Origin: Gammaproteobacteria bacterium
GTDB lineage: Bacteria > Pseudomonadota > Gammaproteobacteria > Burkholderiales > Burkholderiaceae_C
Direction: 5' to 3'
Assembly (NCBI GenBank): GCA_018828125.1
Contig: JAHJWB010000003.1
Span: 401,034-465,033 of the forward strand
DNA: 64,000 nt
The translations under genes were made by a program, and so were the position numbers. Of this stretch, positions 27,468-36,163 are shown one piece after another (positions within the stretch are counted from its first letter, which is position 1; every line of letters starts with the position of its first letter). The notes beneath the pieces are model-generated. The model was not told the DNA's origin, did no database searches, and saw only the letters and a list, made by a program, of their open reading frames with translations.

Positions 27468-28246
27468 GCCATGATGGCTTCCGCTCTGGCGCGATGCCCG
27501 CGTGCACCTCGCAGGCAGGGTTCTCTCTTATCGAGGTAGCGATCGCGCTGGTGGTGGCGGGACTGATGTCTTGGGCGGCTTTCAGTGGATACGTCACGGT
27601 GTCCGAGCAGCAGGAAATCGAACGTGGCCGCGCGGAGGGCCAGCAGTTGCAGTCGATCCTGCGGGCGTTTGCGCTCCGAAATGGGAGGCTTCCGTGTCCA
27701 GGGACTAATCCCGACGGGTATGAAACCCTCACCGGTGGGGCGTGCTCACCGGGTAACCAACTGGGCTGGTTTCCCTATCTCAGCGTGGGGTTGGAACTAC
27801 CTACGGACCGGCTTCGCGCCCGCTATTCAGTTTTTCGGGAAGCGAACCTGGCCGTGCCTGCGAAGGACGCAGACCTTGCGGTTGAACTGGAGCGAACGGG
27901 CGACGCGCTGGGTGCTCCCACATACCTTGATGTGACCGACCTGATCGTTGCGTTGAACAACGCGTCCACCAAGACGGCGACGTCAACACGCACGCATCTG
28001 ACGGGCGACGGCGGGGCCGCAGGAGCCATCGACTGTGCTGCCAACCGCGTGATGGTTGCGGCGTACTGGGTGGTGGTTCCACTTCAGGACAAGGACGGCG
28101 ACGGAAATCGCCTGGATGCTCCCCACACCCTTGCCAGTCTGTGCGCTGCGAGTCCCTCTGCGCCGCCGCGTTTTGGCTCAGATGACGTGGTGGTGGCGGA
28201 GTCGCCAGCGCAATTGGCCGGGTGGCTGCGCAAGAGCCTCCCCTGA
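27464..28246 (+). CDS. LPCP-type prepilin-like protein (260 aa)
   Basis: The smallest of four consecutive related prepilins. A 19-residue leader ends in Gly, followed by FSLIEVAIALVVAGLMSW with Glu+5. The globular domain has RLPCPG near residue 70, the GWFPYLSVGLELP segment, a Val/Ala strand before DKDGDGNRLDAP, and a DDVVVAES motif near the C-terminus, where it stops. The next three proteins share this order of motifs but carry large extensions. It overlaps the MshF-like gene by 4 bp. Probably a minor pilin at or near the filament tip. Confidence 0.8.
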   Translation: MSHDGFRSGAMPACTSQAGFSLIEVAIALVVAGLMSWAAFSGYVTVSEQQEIERGRAEGQQLQSILRAFALRNGRLPCPGTNPDGYETLTGGACSPGNQLGWFPYLSVGLELPTDRLRARYSVFREANLAVPAKDADLAVELERTGDALGAPTYLDVTDLIVALNNASTKTATSTRTHLTGDGGAAGAIDCAANRVMVAAYWVVVPLQDKDGDGNRLDAPHTLASLCAASPSAPPRFGSDDVVVAESPAQLAGWLRKSLP

Positions 28247-28267
28247 CGGCAAGTCCCCCTCATTTTC

Positions 28268-30487
28268 ATGCTGCCCATGTCTACGATTGTTTCTTCCCCA
28301 TTGCCCCAACGTGCTGCGCGCCGCGCGGGCGGCTTTGGCCTGCTGCAGGTGATGCTGCTGATTGCGGTCATGGCTGGCCTTGCCACGATGGGCTACCTTG
28401 AATGGCGTGAGCGCGCAGCGGTGGACTCGTCCCGTCAGGAGCGCCAGGCTTTGGCACAGGCAGACCAGGCACTCATTGCCTATGCCACGGTGGCGCGCAG
28501 TTTCCCATGCCCGGACGTCGACCGCGATGGGCTGCAGGATTGCGGCGCTCCGGCCACTCAGAAAGGATGGCTGCCGACTACGACCTTGCGCATGGCGGGT
28601 GTTGACCCTGGAGTGGACGTGGGCCAGCTGCGTTACATCGTTCAGCGCCATGGGGGTGCCAACGACCTCACGATGTTGACCGACACATGGACCCCTCTTG
28701 AATACGACGATGGGGCCAGTAGCTTTTTTGCCATGCGCGGAGGCTCCTATCCTGCAGATATCCTTACGCTACCTGACCTGTGTCAACGGCTCGAAACGGG
28801 CCGTACGACGACGATGTCACCCAACTTGGCCCAAGTCAATGCGCCGACCCCGCGCGCGACTGCCTATGCGTTGGCCCATCCGGGTAACAACGATGCGGAT
28901 GGTGATGGGGATCTTTTTGACGGCGCCAATTCCAACGCCGCAGCCAACGCCAGCCGCATGGAAGATCCCAACCGGCGGTCTCTCCTGGGAGGCTACAACG
29001 ACATCGTGCTGGAGCGGTCCTACGACAGCCTGCTGTCGGCCTTTCATTGCCGCCCTTTGATCGACTCCATCAACACAGTGGCCCTGGCGCACGATGTGGC
29101 GCTGGATGTGGCAGAGATGCGCGCTGACAACATCGAATCAGCCCGCCGTTCAGTCGCTTTTAGTACGCTGGCCGCCGTCATGACGGCGCTGGAGATTGCA
29201 CTTGCTGTGGCCGAAGGGGCTTCAGATGCCGGAAACGCAGCGGCCGAATGGGCCATCTGTGCAGCGTCACTGGGCCTGGCGGTCAATGCCTGCGCCGCCG
29301 CGCCCCAGCACACTGTGGCGATTGGACTGGCGGGGGGCGTGATCATCGCCAATGGCCTTGCTGTGGTAGCCAATGCAGTGGCAGCAGGTATTGCTGGCAC
29401 TGCATTGACGCTGGCCGACAGCGATGCCACGGCTGATGAAATCTGCCCTCCCATGGATCCGACCGTGAACAATCTCATGCTGTCCATCGCGCAACAGGAG
29501 GTGACGGATGCCAACACCGAGCTGTCCGCTGCTACTACGGCTGTGAACAACAAGACGACGGAGCTCAATACGGCGATCACGCAGCGAACCGCTGCCGTCA
29601 ATAGCCTGACCAGCCTGATTCGAAATGGCCAAGCCAGTTCACAGATCGACGGATTGCTCACCACCTTGTTGGCGAGGGCGGAGACGTGGGGTAATACCTC
29701 ATACGCCAGTGCTGCTGCCGACTCGAAGGTCACGCAGGCCACGCAATTGCGTGACCGCTGGGCAACCGAGGTCACCAAGTACAACGCGATGCTGGCAGAC
29801 ATCCCAGGCACCCTCACCCGGCTCAACAATGAAATTGCTGCGCTGGACCTGCTGATCGCCACCAATCCGCCCAACAAGACAGACCTTCAAAATGAGCGCG
29901 ACGGCAAGGATGCGGAGCGCAAATTGGCTGGCGATGTGGCCGGTCTGACGGCGGTTCGCGACAAAGCTGTCGCTGAACAGGCCACCGCGCAGACGGCGTT
30001 GGACAATGCCCTTGCGGCACAGACCTCTGCCAGCGCCGCCTATTCCACGGCGCAGACGAGTTACCAGGCCGCCATTACAAATTTCGTTAACGGCACGGCC
30101 CGGTACAACATCTACGACAGCGGCGGTGCGGTGATTGCTCATGGATGCACGTCTGCTTGCCAAGCTGGCGACGTCAATATCAATAGCGTCGGCCAGTTGG
30201 GTTCCGCGCTGGTCGACCTTTTTGGGTTGGGGGCCATGACCAGCCCGAGCACCGACGCCAAGTACCTCAAGCCCGTCAAGTTGCAAAAAGAGCTGGATGC
30301 TCTGAATCAGCGCCGTGCGGCAGCGCTAGACCGCAAGGCCACGGCCGACACCCGGTTGCTAGAGGCACAGAACCGGGTCAATAACCCGCCGCCCTGCAAT
30401 GCTACTGGTTCGGCTGTGGTGCCCATGACGCCAAAGCAGGCCGAGGCCATCCTGGCGGACGTGGACCGCAAGGGAGGCACGCGATGA
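28268..30487 (+). CDS. Giant LPCP-type prepilin-like protein (739 aa) lacking Glu+5
   Basis: An exceptionally large prepilin-like protein. The leader ends GG before FGLLQVMLLIAVMAGL, so +5 is Gln instead of Glu, as in tip pseudopilins such as GspK that lack Glu+5. FPCPD is near residue 79, GWLPTTTLR follows, then an Asp-rich loop leading to LFDGANSN and YNDIVLE (about 215-245). After Cys in FHC comes an Ala/Val-rich hydrophobic helical region (about 290-385), a long coiled-coil-like stretch (about 398-607) and a Cys-containing C-terminal domain. No known enzymatic motif was seen. It overlaps the next gene by 4 bp. Confidence 0.8.
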   Translation: MLPMSTIVSSPLPQRAARRAGGFGLLQVMLLIAVMAGLATMGYLEWRERAAVDSSRQERQALAQADQALIAYATVARSFPCPDVDRDGLQDCGAPATQKGWLPTTTLRMAGVDPGVDVGQLRYIVQRHGGANDLTMLTDTWTPLEYDDGASSFFAMRGGSYPADILTLPDLCQRLETGRTTTMSPNLAQVNAPTPRATAYALAHPGNNDADGDGDLFDGANSNAAANASRMEDPNRRSLLGGYNDIVLERSYDSLLSAFHCRPLIDSINTVALAHDVALDVAEMRADNIESARRSVAFSTLAAVMTALEIALAVAEGASDAGNAAAEWAICAASLGLAVNACAAAPQHTVAIGLAGGVIIANGLAVVANAVAAGIAGTALTLADSDATADEICPPMDPTVNNLMLSIAQQEVTDANTELSAATTAVNNKTTELNTAITQRTAAVNSLTSLIRNGQASSQIDGLLTTLLARAETWGNTSYASAAADSKVTQATQLRDRWATEVTKYNAMLADIPGTLTRLNNEIAALDLLIATNPPNKTDLQNERDGKDAERKLAGDVAGLTAVRDKAVAEQATAQTALDNALAAQTSASAAYSTAQTSYQAAITNFVNGTARYNIYDSGGAVIAHGCTSACQAGDVNINSVGQLGSALVDLFGLGAMTSPSTDAKYLKPVKLQKELDALNQRRAAALDRKATADTRLLEAQNRVNNPPPCNATGSAVVPMTPKQAEAILADVDRKGGTR

Positions 30488-31722
30488 TGTTCATGAGAAC
30501 GAAGGTGCAGTCTCCGTCACGCCTGCGCCAGGCGGGGCTGTCGATGGTGGAACTGGGCGTCGCCATGGCCATCGTCGGGGTGATCGGCATCATCACCTGG
30601 CGCTGGGTGGCCGACACGCGCGCGCCCATGGAACGCTCAGCCATCATCAGCCAACTGGCTGAAGCCCAGGCGGCGGTGGAAGGCTTTGTGCTGGCCAATC
30701 ACAGGCTGCCATGCGCTGCGTCGAGTACCAACGGGACAGAAGACTGTGGCAACAGCAGTGCCGCTGCCGTGCTGCTACCGTGGCGTGCCCTCGGGCTGCC
30801 CAGTCGGATGGGCCAGTTGCACTATGGGGTCAACCGGGGCGGGTCGCTGGATCTGGCCAGCGCACCTGCGGCCTCTGCATTTCCTGACTTGAATATCAAT
30901 TACAGCCCCACCATTCCGGTGCTAGCCGTGTTGACGGATACGGACGTAAACGATGCAGCGGATTTGGTGACGGCTGCCATAACGGCTGCAAACGGACGGC
31001 GCGCCGCCGTAAATGGTCTGGATTGGTGCCGTGTGGTGCGCCGTCTGGCGACCGATCCAACGGTGGCCGGAGTCCTTAGTGCGGGCAATCTGACCGCAAG
31101 CATCCCGGTCGCATTTGTGATCGCGCACCCGGGTGCCAATGGCGTGTTTGAAGGCAGTAATGTGGCGGGTGGGGCCGCCGGGTTCAGGTTTGATCTTCCC
31201 GGTCGGGCGCAAGACAACGATTTCGACGACCTGTCCGTGGCAGTGGGCCCAGGTGATCTCGCTGCGCGTATCGGCTGCGTGGCGCGTCTGGGCGCCATGC
31301 AGGCGGCGGCGCAGGGTGCCTATACCGCCTTTGACAACGTGCGGGTGGTGCAGGAATATTGGTCGCTGCGGGTGTTCGATATCGCACAGGCAGAGTCGGC
31401 CCTGGAGGCTGCGGAAACGGGCGTCATCATGGCGGCCATGAATGCGGCCCTGGCCGCTGGTAGTGCAGCCCTCTCCGTCGCTTCGGCAGCCAACACGGAA
31501 GGGATCACCATATTTGGTCTGGTGCTGGCTGCGGCCAACGTGGTGACTGCGGGTTTTGAAGTTGGATTCGCGGCGGCCGATCTGATTGAAGCCCAGCAAG
31601 CGCTTCAGGACTCCAAAGACAAGGAAGTGGCATCGCGGGCTTATGTGATTGAAGTGTTTAAAACATTTACGCAAGCACTGACGGCCGCAAACCAGATGGA
31701 TGAGAAAGGGCTCAACCCATGA
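30484..31722 (+). CDS. Large LPC-type prepilin-like protein (412 aa)
   Basis: The leader ends QAG before LSMVELGVAMAIVGVIG, with Glu+5 present and Leu at +1. The globular part has RLPCAAS near residue 75, LLPWRALGLP, a VIAHPGANGVFEG segment and FDDLSVAVG, followed by IGC. The C-terminal 110 residues form an Ala-rich, partly hydrophobic helical hairpin (about 306-372) and a charged tail. The same order of motifs occurs in the neighbours. It overlaps both flanking genes by 4 bp. A minor pilin with an unusual extension is the best reading. Confidence 0.8.
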   Translation: MMFMRTKVQSPSRLRQAGLSMVELGVAMAIVGVIGIITWRWVADTRAPMERSAIISQLAEAQAAVEGFVLANHRLPCAASSTNGTEDCGNSSAAAVLLPWRALGLPSRMGQLHYGVNRGGSLDLASAPAASAFPDLNINYSPTIPVLAVLTDTDVNDAADLVTAAITAANGRRAAVNGLDWCRVVRRLATDPTVAGVLSAGNLTASIPVAFVIAHPGANGVFEGSNVAGGAAGFRFDLPGRAQDNDFDDLSVAVGPGDLAARIGCVARLGAMQAAAQGAYTAFDNVRVVQEYWSLRVFDIAQAESALEAAETGVIMAAMNAALAAGSAALSVASAANTEGITIFGLVLAAANVVTAGFEVGFAAADLIEAQQALQDSKDKEVASRAYVIEVFKTFTQALTAANQMDEKGLNP

Positions 31723-33053
31723 AACAACGTATGTTGGGTTTCACCCTGGTCGAACTGTCGCTGGTGTTGCTGGCCCTGGGACTGATACTGCCTGGTGCCG
31801 TCATCTTCTGGCAGTTGTCAGAGCGGCACCGCGTGGCGGGCGTGCAGATGGATGCGCAGCAGCAGTCGCGCCAGGCGCTGGTGGGATATCTGCATTCCCA
31901 TTACCGGTTGCCGTGCCCGGCTGCAGACACCAATGGCGTGGAGTCCTGCGCTGATGGCGCCACTTTGCGCCAGATGGGCTATCTCCCTTGGCGCACTTTG
32001 AACCTGCCGCGCCCGGAAGCCGGACGCCTTCGGTACGGCGTGTACCGCGAGCCGGCGGGGGCCACCATGGCGGCAGCACCACAGGACCGGGATCTGGCGG
32101 TGGCGCGCGACCGCATGAACCCACTGCGTGTGCGAACCCCCGACCCAAAGCCCGAGAACCACACCGAGGCCCCCAACCCGAATGCTCCCCCCATTCCCCA
32201 GGTGCTGCCCAGCCTGAACAGCGTGTTGGGCATTACCCAGTCCGGCAATGACGCGGCCCCACTGAATCCTGCGTGTGATGCGGCGGGTGACCCGGCCTGC
32301 CCATTGGGCGTGGTCAATGCGGTCAACTTGATCGATATTTGCCTGGCGTTGAACACCGCCAGCGATGCGCTGGTGGCTCCAGCGGGTCGGCTTGCCACTC
32401 AAGTCGGCGCCACCCGGCGAACCGCCGCCTTCGTGGTCGCCGCGCCAGGACTGTTGGACGCACAAGGCAATGGCCAGGCGTTTGATGGCGCCAATGCCAC
32501 GGCCACCAATGCTGACCCCACTTTCGCCTCGCCCGGCCAAGCTGTGACAGACCTGTACGACGACATCGTGCTGGCCGCGAGCCACACAGAACTGTTCACC
32601 GAACTCCAATGCGGGGCCGCACTGTCTGCCAATTCGCACGCGCATTTCAACGTGGCGACGGGGGCCTTTGTGATGGAGCGCGCCATGTACGACTACCGCG
32701 ATCAGCTCTATATCGCAGTAGTGCTGGCGCGCGCTGATGTGGCGGCGGCGGCGGCGGGCGCACTTTCTGCCATTGCGGGTTCGCTGGATGCCGCCAAGGA
32801 GATGGTGTCAGCCGTGGCCGACACCACCATGTCGGTGGGTGCGCGGGCGTTCCAGATCGCGCTGGCCGCCGTGGGCATAGGTCTGGCCGTGGCCAGCGAC
32901 ATTGCGGCGGCAGCAGCCGTGGTAGATGCAGCGCTTTCTCTGAAGGAGGCCGAGGATGTATTCAAGGACTTCGCGACGCGCACCACGGCCATGACCGAGC
33001 TGTCACGCGATGTCAACACCAACGCGTTGAAGGCTGATGCCATTGGCCACTGA
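31719..33053 (+). CDS. Large LPCP-type prepilin-like protein (444 aa)
   Basis: A very short leader, MKQRMLG, precedes FTLVELSLVLLALGL with Glu+5. It has RLPCPAAD near residue 66, GYLPWRTLNLP, a Pro/Asn-rich loop, AFDGANAT near 255 and YDDIVLAAS near 283. The C-terminal extension (about 328-411) is an Ala-rich hydrophobic helical region (ALAAVGIGLAVASDIAAAAA) and a charged helix (LSLKEAEDVFKDFATRT). It overlaps the previous gene by 4 bp and lies just before the last prepilin gene. Confidence 0.8.
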   Translation: MKQRMLGFTLVELSLVLLALGLILPGAVIFWQLSERHRVAGVQMDAQQQSRQALVGYLHSHYRLPCPAADTNGVESCADGATLRQMGYLPWRTLNLPRPEAGRLRYGVYREPAGATMAAAPQDRDLAVARDRMNPLRVRTPDPKPENHTEAPNPNAPPIPQVLPSLNSVLGITQSGNDAAPLNPACDAAGDPACPLGVVNAVNLIDICLALNTASDALVAPAGRLATQVGATRRTAAFVVAAPGLLDAQGNGQAFDGANATATNADPTFASPGQAVTDLYDDIVLAASHTELFTELQCGAALSANSHAHFNVATGAFVMERAMYDYRDQLYIAVVLARADVAAAAAGALSAIAGSLDAAKEMVSAVADTTMSVGARAFQIALAAVGIGLAVASDIAAAAAVVDAALSLKEAEDVFKDFATRTTAMTELSRDVNTNALKADAIGH

Positions 33054-33090
33054 TGAATTTGATGACCGACGTTTACTGAGTGACGCAACC

Positions 33091-33819
33091 ATGACCCCAT
33101 TCCACCCCCACCCTCATGGCGCTGCCTCGCGTCGACAACGTGGTTTTTCGCTGCTGGAGCTGAGCGTCGTTCTGATCGTGATTGGCTTGTTGCTGGGCGC
33201 CGTCGCCGTTGGCCGTGATTTGCAGCGCTCCGCCGCCAATCAACGCCTGTCAACCGACTTCATCCAGGGCTGGCAACTCGCCTATGAAGGATTTTTCAAC
33301 GGCGTGGGCTACCCACCCGGTGACAACCCGACCGCACCCACCGGGCAAGTCAATGGAAGCGCCGCCGCAGCCGGTACCGAACTGTGCGGCGCGGACATGA
33401 TCAATGCTTTTCTGGCGGCCGGTATCCGCCTGCCGACGGGCCGTACAGAGGGCCAGCAGGATCGCTACGTGTATCTGGACAGCAATGGCAACCCACAAGA
33501 GGCGCGGGTGTGTTTTCAGAGCGTGCAGTGGGCCGAGCCGGGAGCTACGATCAACACTTTTGTGACACGCAACCGCAATGTGATGGTGATTGAGGGTGTG
33601 ACGTTTTCGCTGGCTGGCGCACTTGATCAACAGATCGATGGTCGCAGCGATGCTCGGTTCGGGCGCTTGCGCGACATCTCGCTGGGCAATTCCATCGCAG
33701 AGCTCAACGGCCAACCCTGGCCTATTGATGACCGCATGGCTTTTGGATCTACCACCGTGACTTCACTGGATGAGTCTCAGGTGGCAGTTACCACCGCGCT
33801 GTTTCAGATGATGCGCTGA
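33091..33819 (+). CDS. Prepilin-like protein 4, distant paralogue of the tandem prepilins
   Basis: A 242-aa protein with an 18-residue His/Pro/Arg-rich leader ending QRG, then FSLLELSVVLIVIGLLLG with Glu+5. It shares the globular motifs of the three tandem prepilins at the other end of the cluster: RLPTGRTEG, YVYLDSNGNPQE, VCFQ, NVMVIEGV and DQQIDGRSD. ATG 33091 gives a normal leader; an in-frame ATG at 33037 would overlap the previous gene and add 18 residues. It is the last gene of the pilus cluster. Confidence 0.83.
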   Translation: MTPFHPHPHGAASRRQRGFSLLELSVVLIVIGLLLGAVAVGRDLQRSAANQRLSTDFIQGWQLAYEGFFNGVGYPPGDNPTAPTGQVNGSAAAAGTELCGADMINAFLAAGIRLPTGRTEGQQDRYVYLDSNGNPQEARVCFQSVQWAEPGATINTFVTRNRNVMVIEGVTFSLAGALDQQIDGRSDARFGRLRDISLGNSIAELNGQPWPIDDRMAFGSTTVTSLDESQVAVTTALFQMMR

Positions 33820-33922
33820 GCCTGGTACCGAGCCTCGCGCGCTTCGGCAATGGTGCGCGCAGTTGGAGAGGCGGGAACGGAAGCTTTGCGTTTCCTGACG
33901 ACCCGCCTGTAAACGGCAGAAT

Positions 33923-34273
33923 TCAGGCTCCCGCCAACTGAAACCGCTGGTCAAAGTTCATCTTCCCCAGCACCCGCAGCGCCGCAGCCAGCGTGTTGCC
34001 GTCCACCTTGCTGATGTCCAGGCAGTAGCGCCTTTCGGTAGAAACCACATCCACACTTTTGGCACCCCACTGCACGGCCACCAGCAGAGACGGGCGCTGG
34101 CCTGCTTCAGCGCCTACCGACACCCCGCGCTGCTCGGGCCGCAGCATGAACTCCAGCCGGGGTGCGCGCATCAGCGTGAGCCGGTTGGCGCCCAGTGGGC
34201 CTAGCGCGAACGAGATGACCCAGTCGTCTTCGTCTTCTACGGTCAGAAACGGGACAGGCTGGGGTGTGGCCAT
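33923..34273 (-). CDS. Hypothetical protein (116 aa)
   Basis: Family not recognised. It is a small soluble protein with beta-rich character (DDWVISFALGPLGANRLTLMRAPRLEFML) and a C-terminal helical end. No signal peptide, membrane segment or metal motif is visible. It is convergent with the pilus cluster, whose last stop is 103 bp away. It starts with ATG and has no clear ribosome site. It may be a conserved family protein, but no function can be offered. Confidence 0.55.
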   Translation of the reverse strand: MATPQPVPFLTVEDEDDWVISFALGPLGANRLTLMRAPRLEFMLRPEQRGVSVGAEAGQRPSLLVAVQWGAKSVDVVSTERRYCLDISKVDGNTLAAALRVLGKMNFDQRFQLAGA

Positions 34274-34485
34274 GGGTGGTTGTTGGTGTGGGTACCGGGG
34301 GCTGGCGGATGGCCAGCGGTCGCAGAGCGCGGCCCGGGGTGCGGGCGGCGATCAGTATGCCGTTGCAAGTCCCATGCCGGAGCGGGGAGAACCCGACGTT
34401 GGGTGCTTCCAACGCGGCGTTGGATGTGTCAGTTTTGCGCAAGCTGATGTTGTGTAGGCGTGGCTGCGTCGATGCCGGGTAGGAA

Positions 34486-34560
34486 GCAAAAAATTCACAT
34501 AAAAAGTGCCTCTATCGCTTTACCTGTAAGCGCTGATAGCTACTATTTTGATAGTTATTG
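34486..34560 (+). repeat. Short palindromic interspersed repeat, copy 3
   Basis: AAAAATTCACATAAAAAGTGCC flank, CTCTATCGCTTTAC / GTAAGCGCTGATAGCTACTATTTTGATAG. Partly degenerate arms, same orientation as copies 1 and 2. It abuts the 3' end of the MocR-type gene, where it may help terminate transcription. Confidence 0.7.
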
Positions 34561-36012
34561 CTATGGTTGGGTCGAACCCGACAAATCGCAGGCCAGTTTG
34601 CCTACGGTTTGGAGCGCGTCTTCAAATCGCTCTTGCGCGGGGTGTCCGTAATTGATTCGCACGCAGTTGGCAAAACGCTGGTCGGCCGAAAAGATCTGCC
34701 CTGGCGCTAGGCTGATGCCCCGTGCCAGTGCCTGCCGGTGCAGCGCCAGTGCGTCGACCTTGGGCGGGAGCTCCACCCACAAAAAGTACCCTCCCTCGGG
34801 CCGTGACACGCGGGTGCCGGGCGGGAAGTGCCGCGCTACCGCGGCCAACGCAATGGCCTGCTGCTGCTCCAGACTGCGGCGCAGGGCGCGCAGATGCCGG
34901 TCGTAGCCGCCCTGCGCCAGATATTCGGACAACGCCTGCTGCGACGGGGTGGCGGCCGACAGCGTGGTCATGAGCTTCAGGCGCTGCACGGCCGTGGCAA
35001 AGCGGCCCGCCGCCACCCAGCCCACGCGGTAGCCCGGCGCCAGGCTTTTGCTGAACGAGCTGCAGTGCATCACCAGCCCCTCTGTGTCAAAAGCCTTGGC
35101 CGGGGGCGGGCGCTGGGGGCCAAAGTGCAGTTCACCATAGACGTCGTCTTCGATCAGCGGAATGCCGTGGCGGGCGAGCAGGGCAACCAGTTCGCGCTTC
35201 TTGGCTTCGGGCATCAGGCTGCCCAGCGGGTTTTGAAAGCTGGGCATGAGCCAGCAGGCCTTGATGGGCTGGTGGGGTGGCTGGCGCTGCAGCGCCTCGG
35301 CCAGTGCGGCCAGGTCGATGCCGTCGCGCGGGTGGGTGGCGATTTCCAACGCCTGCAGGTTCAGCCGTTCCAGCGCCTGCAGCGCGGCGTAGAAGGTGGG
35401 GGATTCGACCACCACGATGTCGCCGGGCTGGGTGACGGCCTCCAGGCAGAGGTTGAGCGCTTCCATCGCGCCGTTGGTGATGACGATCTCTTCCATGTCC
35501 ACAGCGCTGCCGTGCAGGCCGTAGCGCAGCGCGATCTGCTGGCGCAGGCGTTCATCACCGGGCGGCAGGCTTTGCACGATGCTCCAGGGGTCGAGCTTGC
35601 GCATGCCACTGGCGAGGCAGCGCGCCAGCCGCTCCAGCGGAAACAGCTCAAGCCCCGGGAATGCCGAGCCCAGCGGCACCAAGTCGCGGTCGCGCGCCAG
35701 ACCCAGCACCTCGAAGACCAGGTCGCTGATGGCCACACCGGTGGAAGTCGCAGCGGGCTGGGAGGGCAGGGGTTCGGCGGGCCGGGCTTCGGCCGTGGTG
35801 GGCAGCCGCGCACTCACGTAGTAACCAGAACGAGGGCGGGCGTGGATCAGGCCCTGTGCCTCCAGCAGGTAATACGCCTCGAACACGGTGGACGGGCTGA
35901 TGCCGCGCGTGCGGCTGGCCTCACGCACCGAGGGCACGCGGTCGCCCGGGCGCAGCGCACCGCTGTGGATGAGCTGGGCAATGGCGTCGGCGTGGCGTTC
36001 GTAGCGTTTCAT
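34561..36012 (-). CDS. MocR-type regulator (GntR HTH plus aminotransferase domain)
   Basis: A 483-aa fusion of a GntR winged helix (residues about 1-75; LRPGDRVPSVREASRTRGISPSTVFEAYYLLEAQGLI) and a fold-type I PLP aminotransferase-like domain. The latter carries SFSKSLAPGYRVGW with the PLP-binding lysine, and LIEDDVYGELHF. MocR proteins usually sense PLP or an amino compound and act on the divergent gene. Here that is the cytochrome pair. ATG 36012 is preferred over a TTG nine codons upstream. Direct repeats lie at 36038 and 36062. Confidence 0.9.
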   Translation of the reverse strand: MKRYERHADAIAQLIHSGALRPGDRVPSVREASRTRGISPSTVFEAYYLLEAQGLIHARPRSGYYVSARLPTTAEARPAEPLPSQPAATSTGVAISDLVFEVLGLARDRDLVPLGSAFPGLELFPLERLARCLASGMRKLDPWSIVQSLPPGDERLRQQIALRYGLHGSAVDMEEIVITNGAMEALNLCLEAVTQPGDIVVVESPTFYAALQALERLNLQALEIATHPRDGIDLAALAEALQRQPPHQPIKACWLMPSFQNPLGSLMPEAKKRELVALLARHGIPLIEDDVYGELHFGPQRPPPAKAFDTEGLVMHCSSFSKSLAPGYRVGWVAAGRFATAVQRLKLMTTLSAATPSQQALSEYLAQGGYDRHLRALRRSLEQQQAIALAAVARHFPPGTRVSRPEGGYFLWVELPPKVDALALHRQALARGISLAPGQIFSADQRFANCVRINYGHPAQERFEDALQTVGKLACDLSGSTQP

Positions 36013-36037
36013 GGGGTGATGCTGTTTGATGCAGGGC

Positions 36038-36075
36038 AAACTGATCTGTATTTTTAACTAGAAACTGAATCTGTA
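36038..36075. promoter_or_regulatory. Direct repeats, candidate MocR operator
   Basis: AAACTGATCTGTA at 36038-36050 and AAACTGAATCTGTA at 36062-36075 are near-identical direct repeats starting 24 bp apart in the divergent MocR/cytochrome intergenic region. MocR-family regulators are known to bind direct repeats in such positions. Confidence 0.5.
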
Positions 36076-36163
36076 CTGTTTTGGAGGGCGGGCGTAGAGT
36101 GTCGACGTGTACTGGTGGGCGTGTTGACGCGTCCGCGGGCGCAATTTTTGAACGACAAAACCC

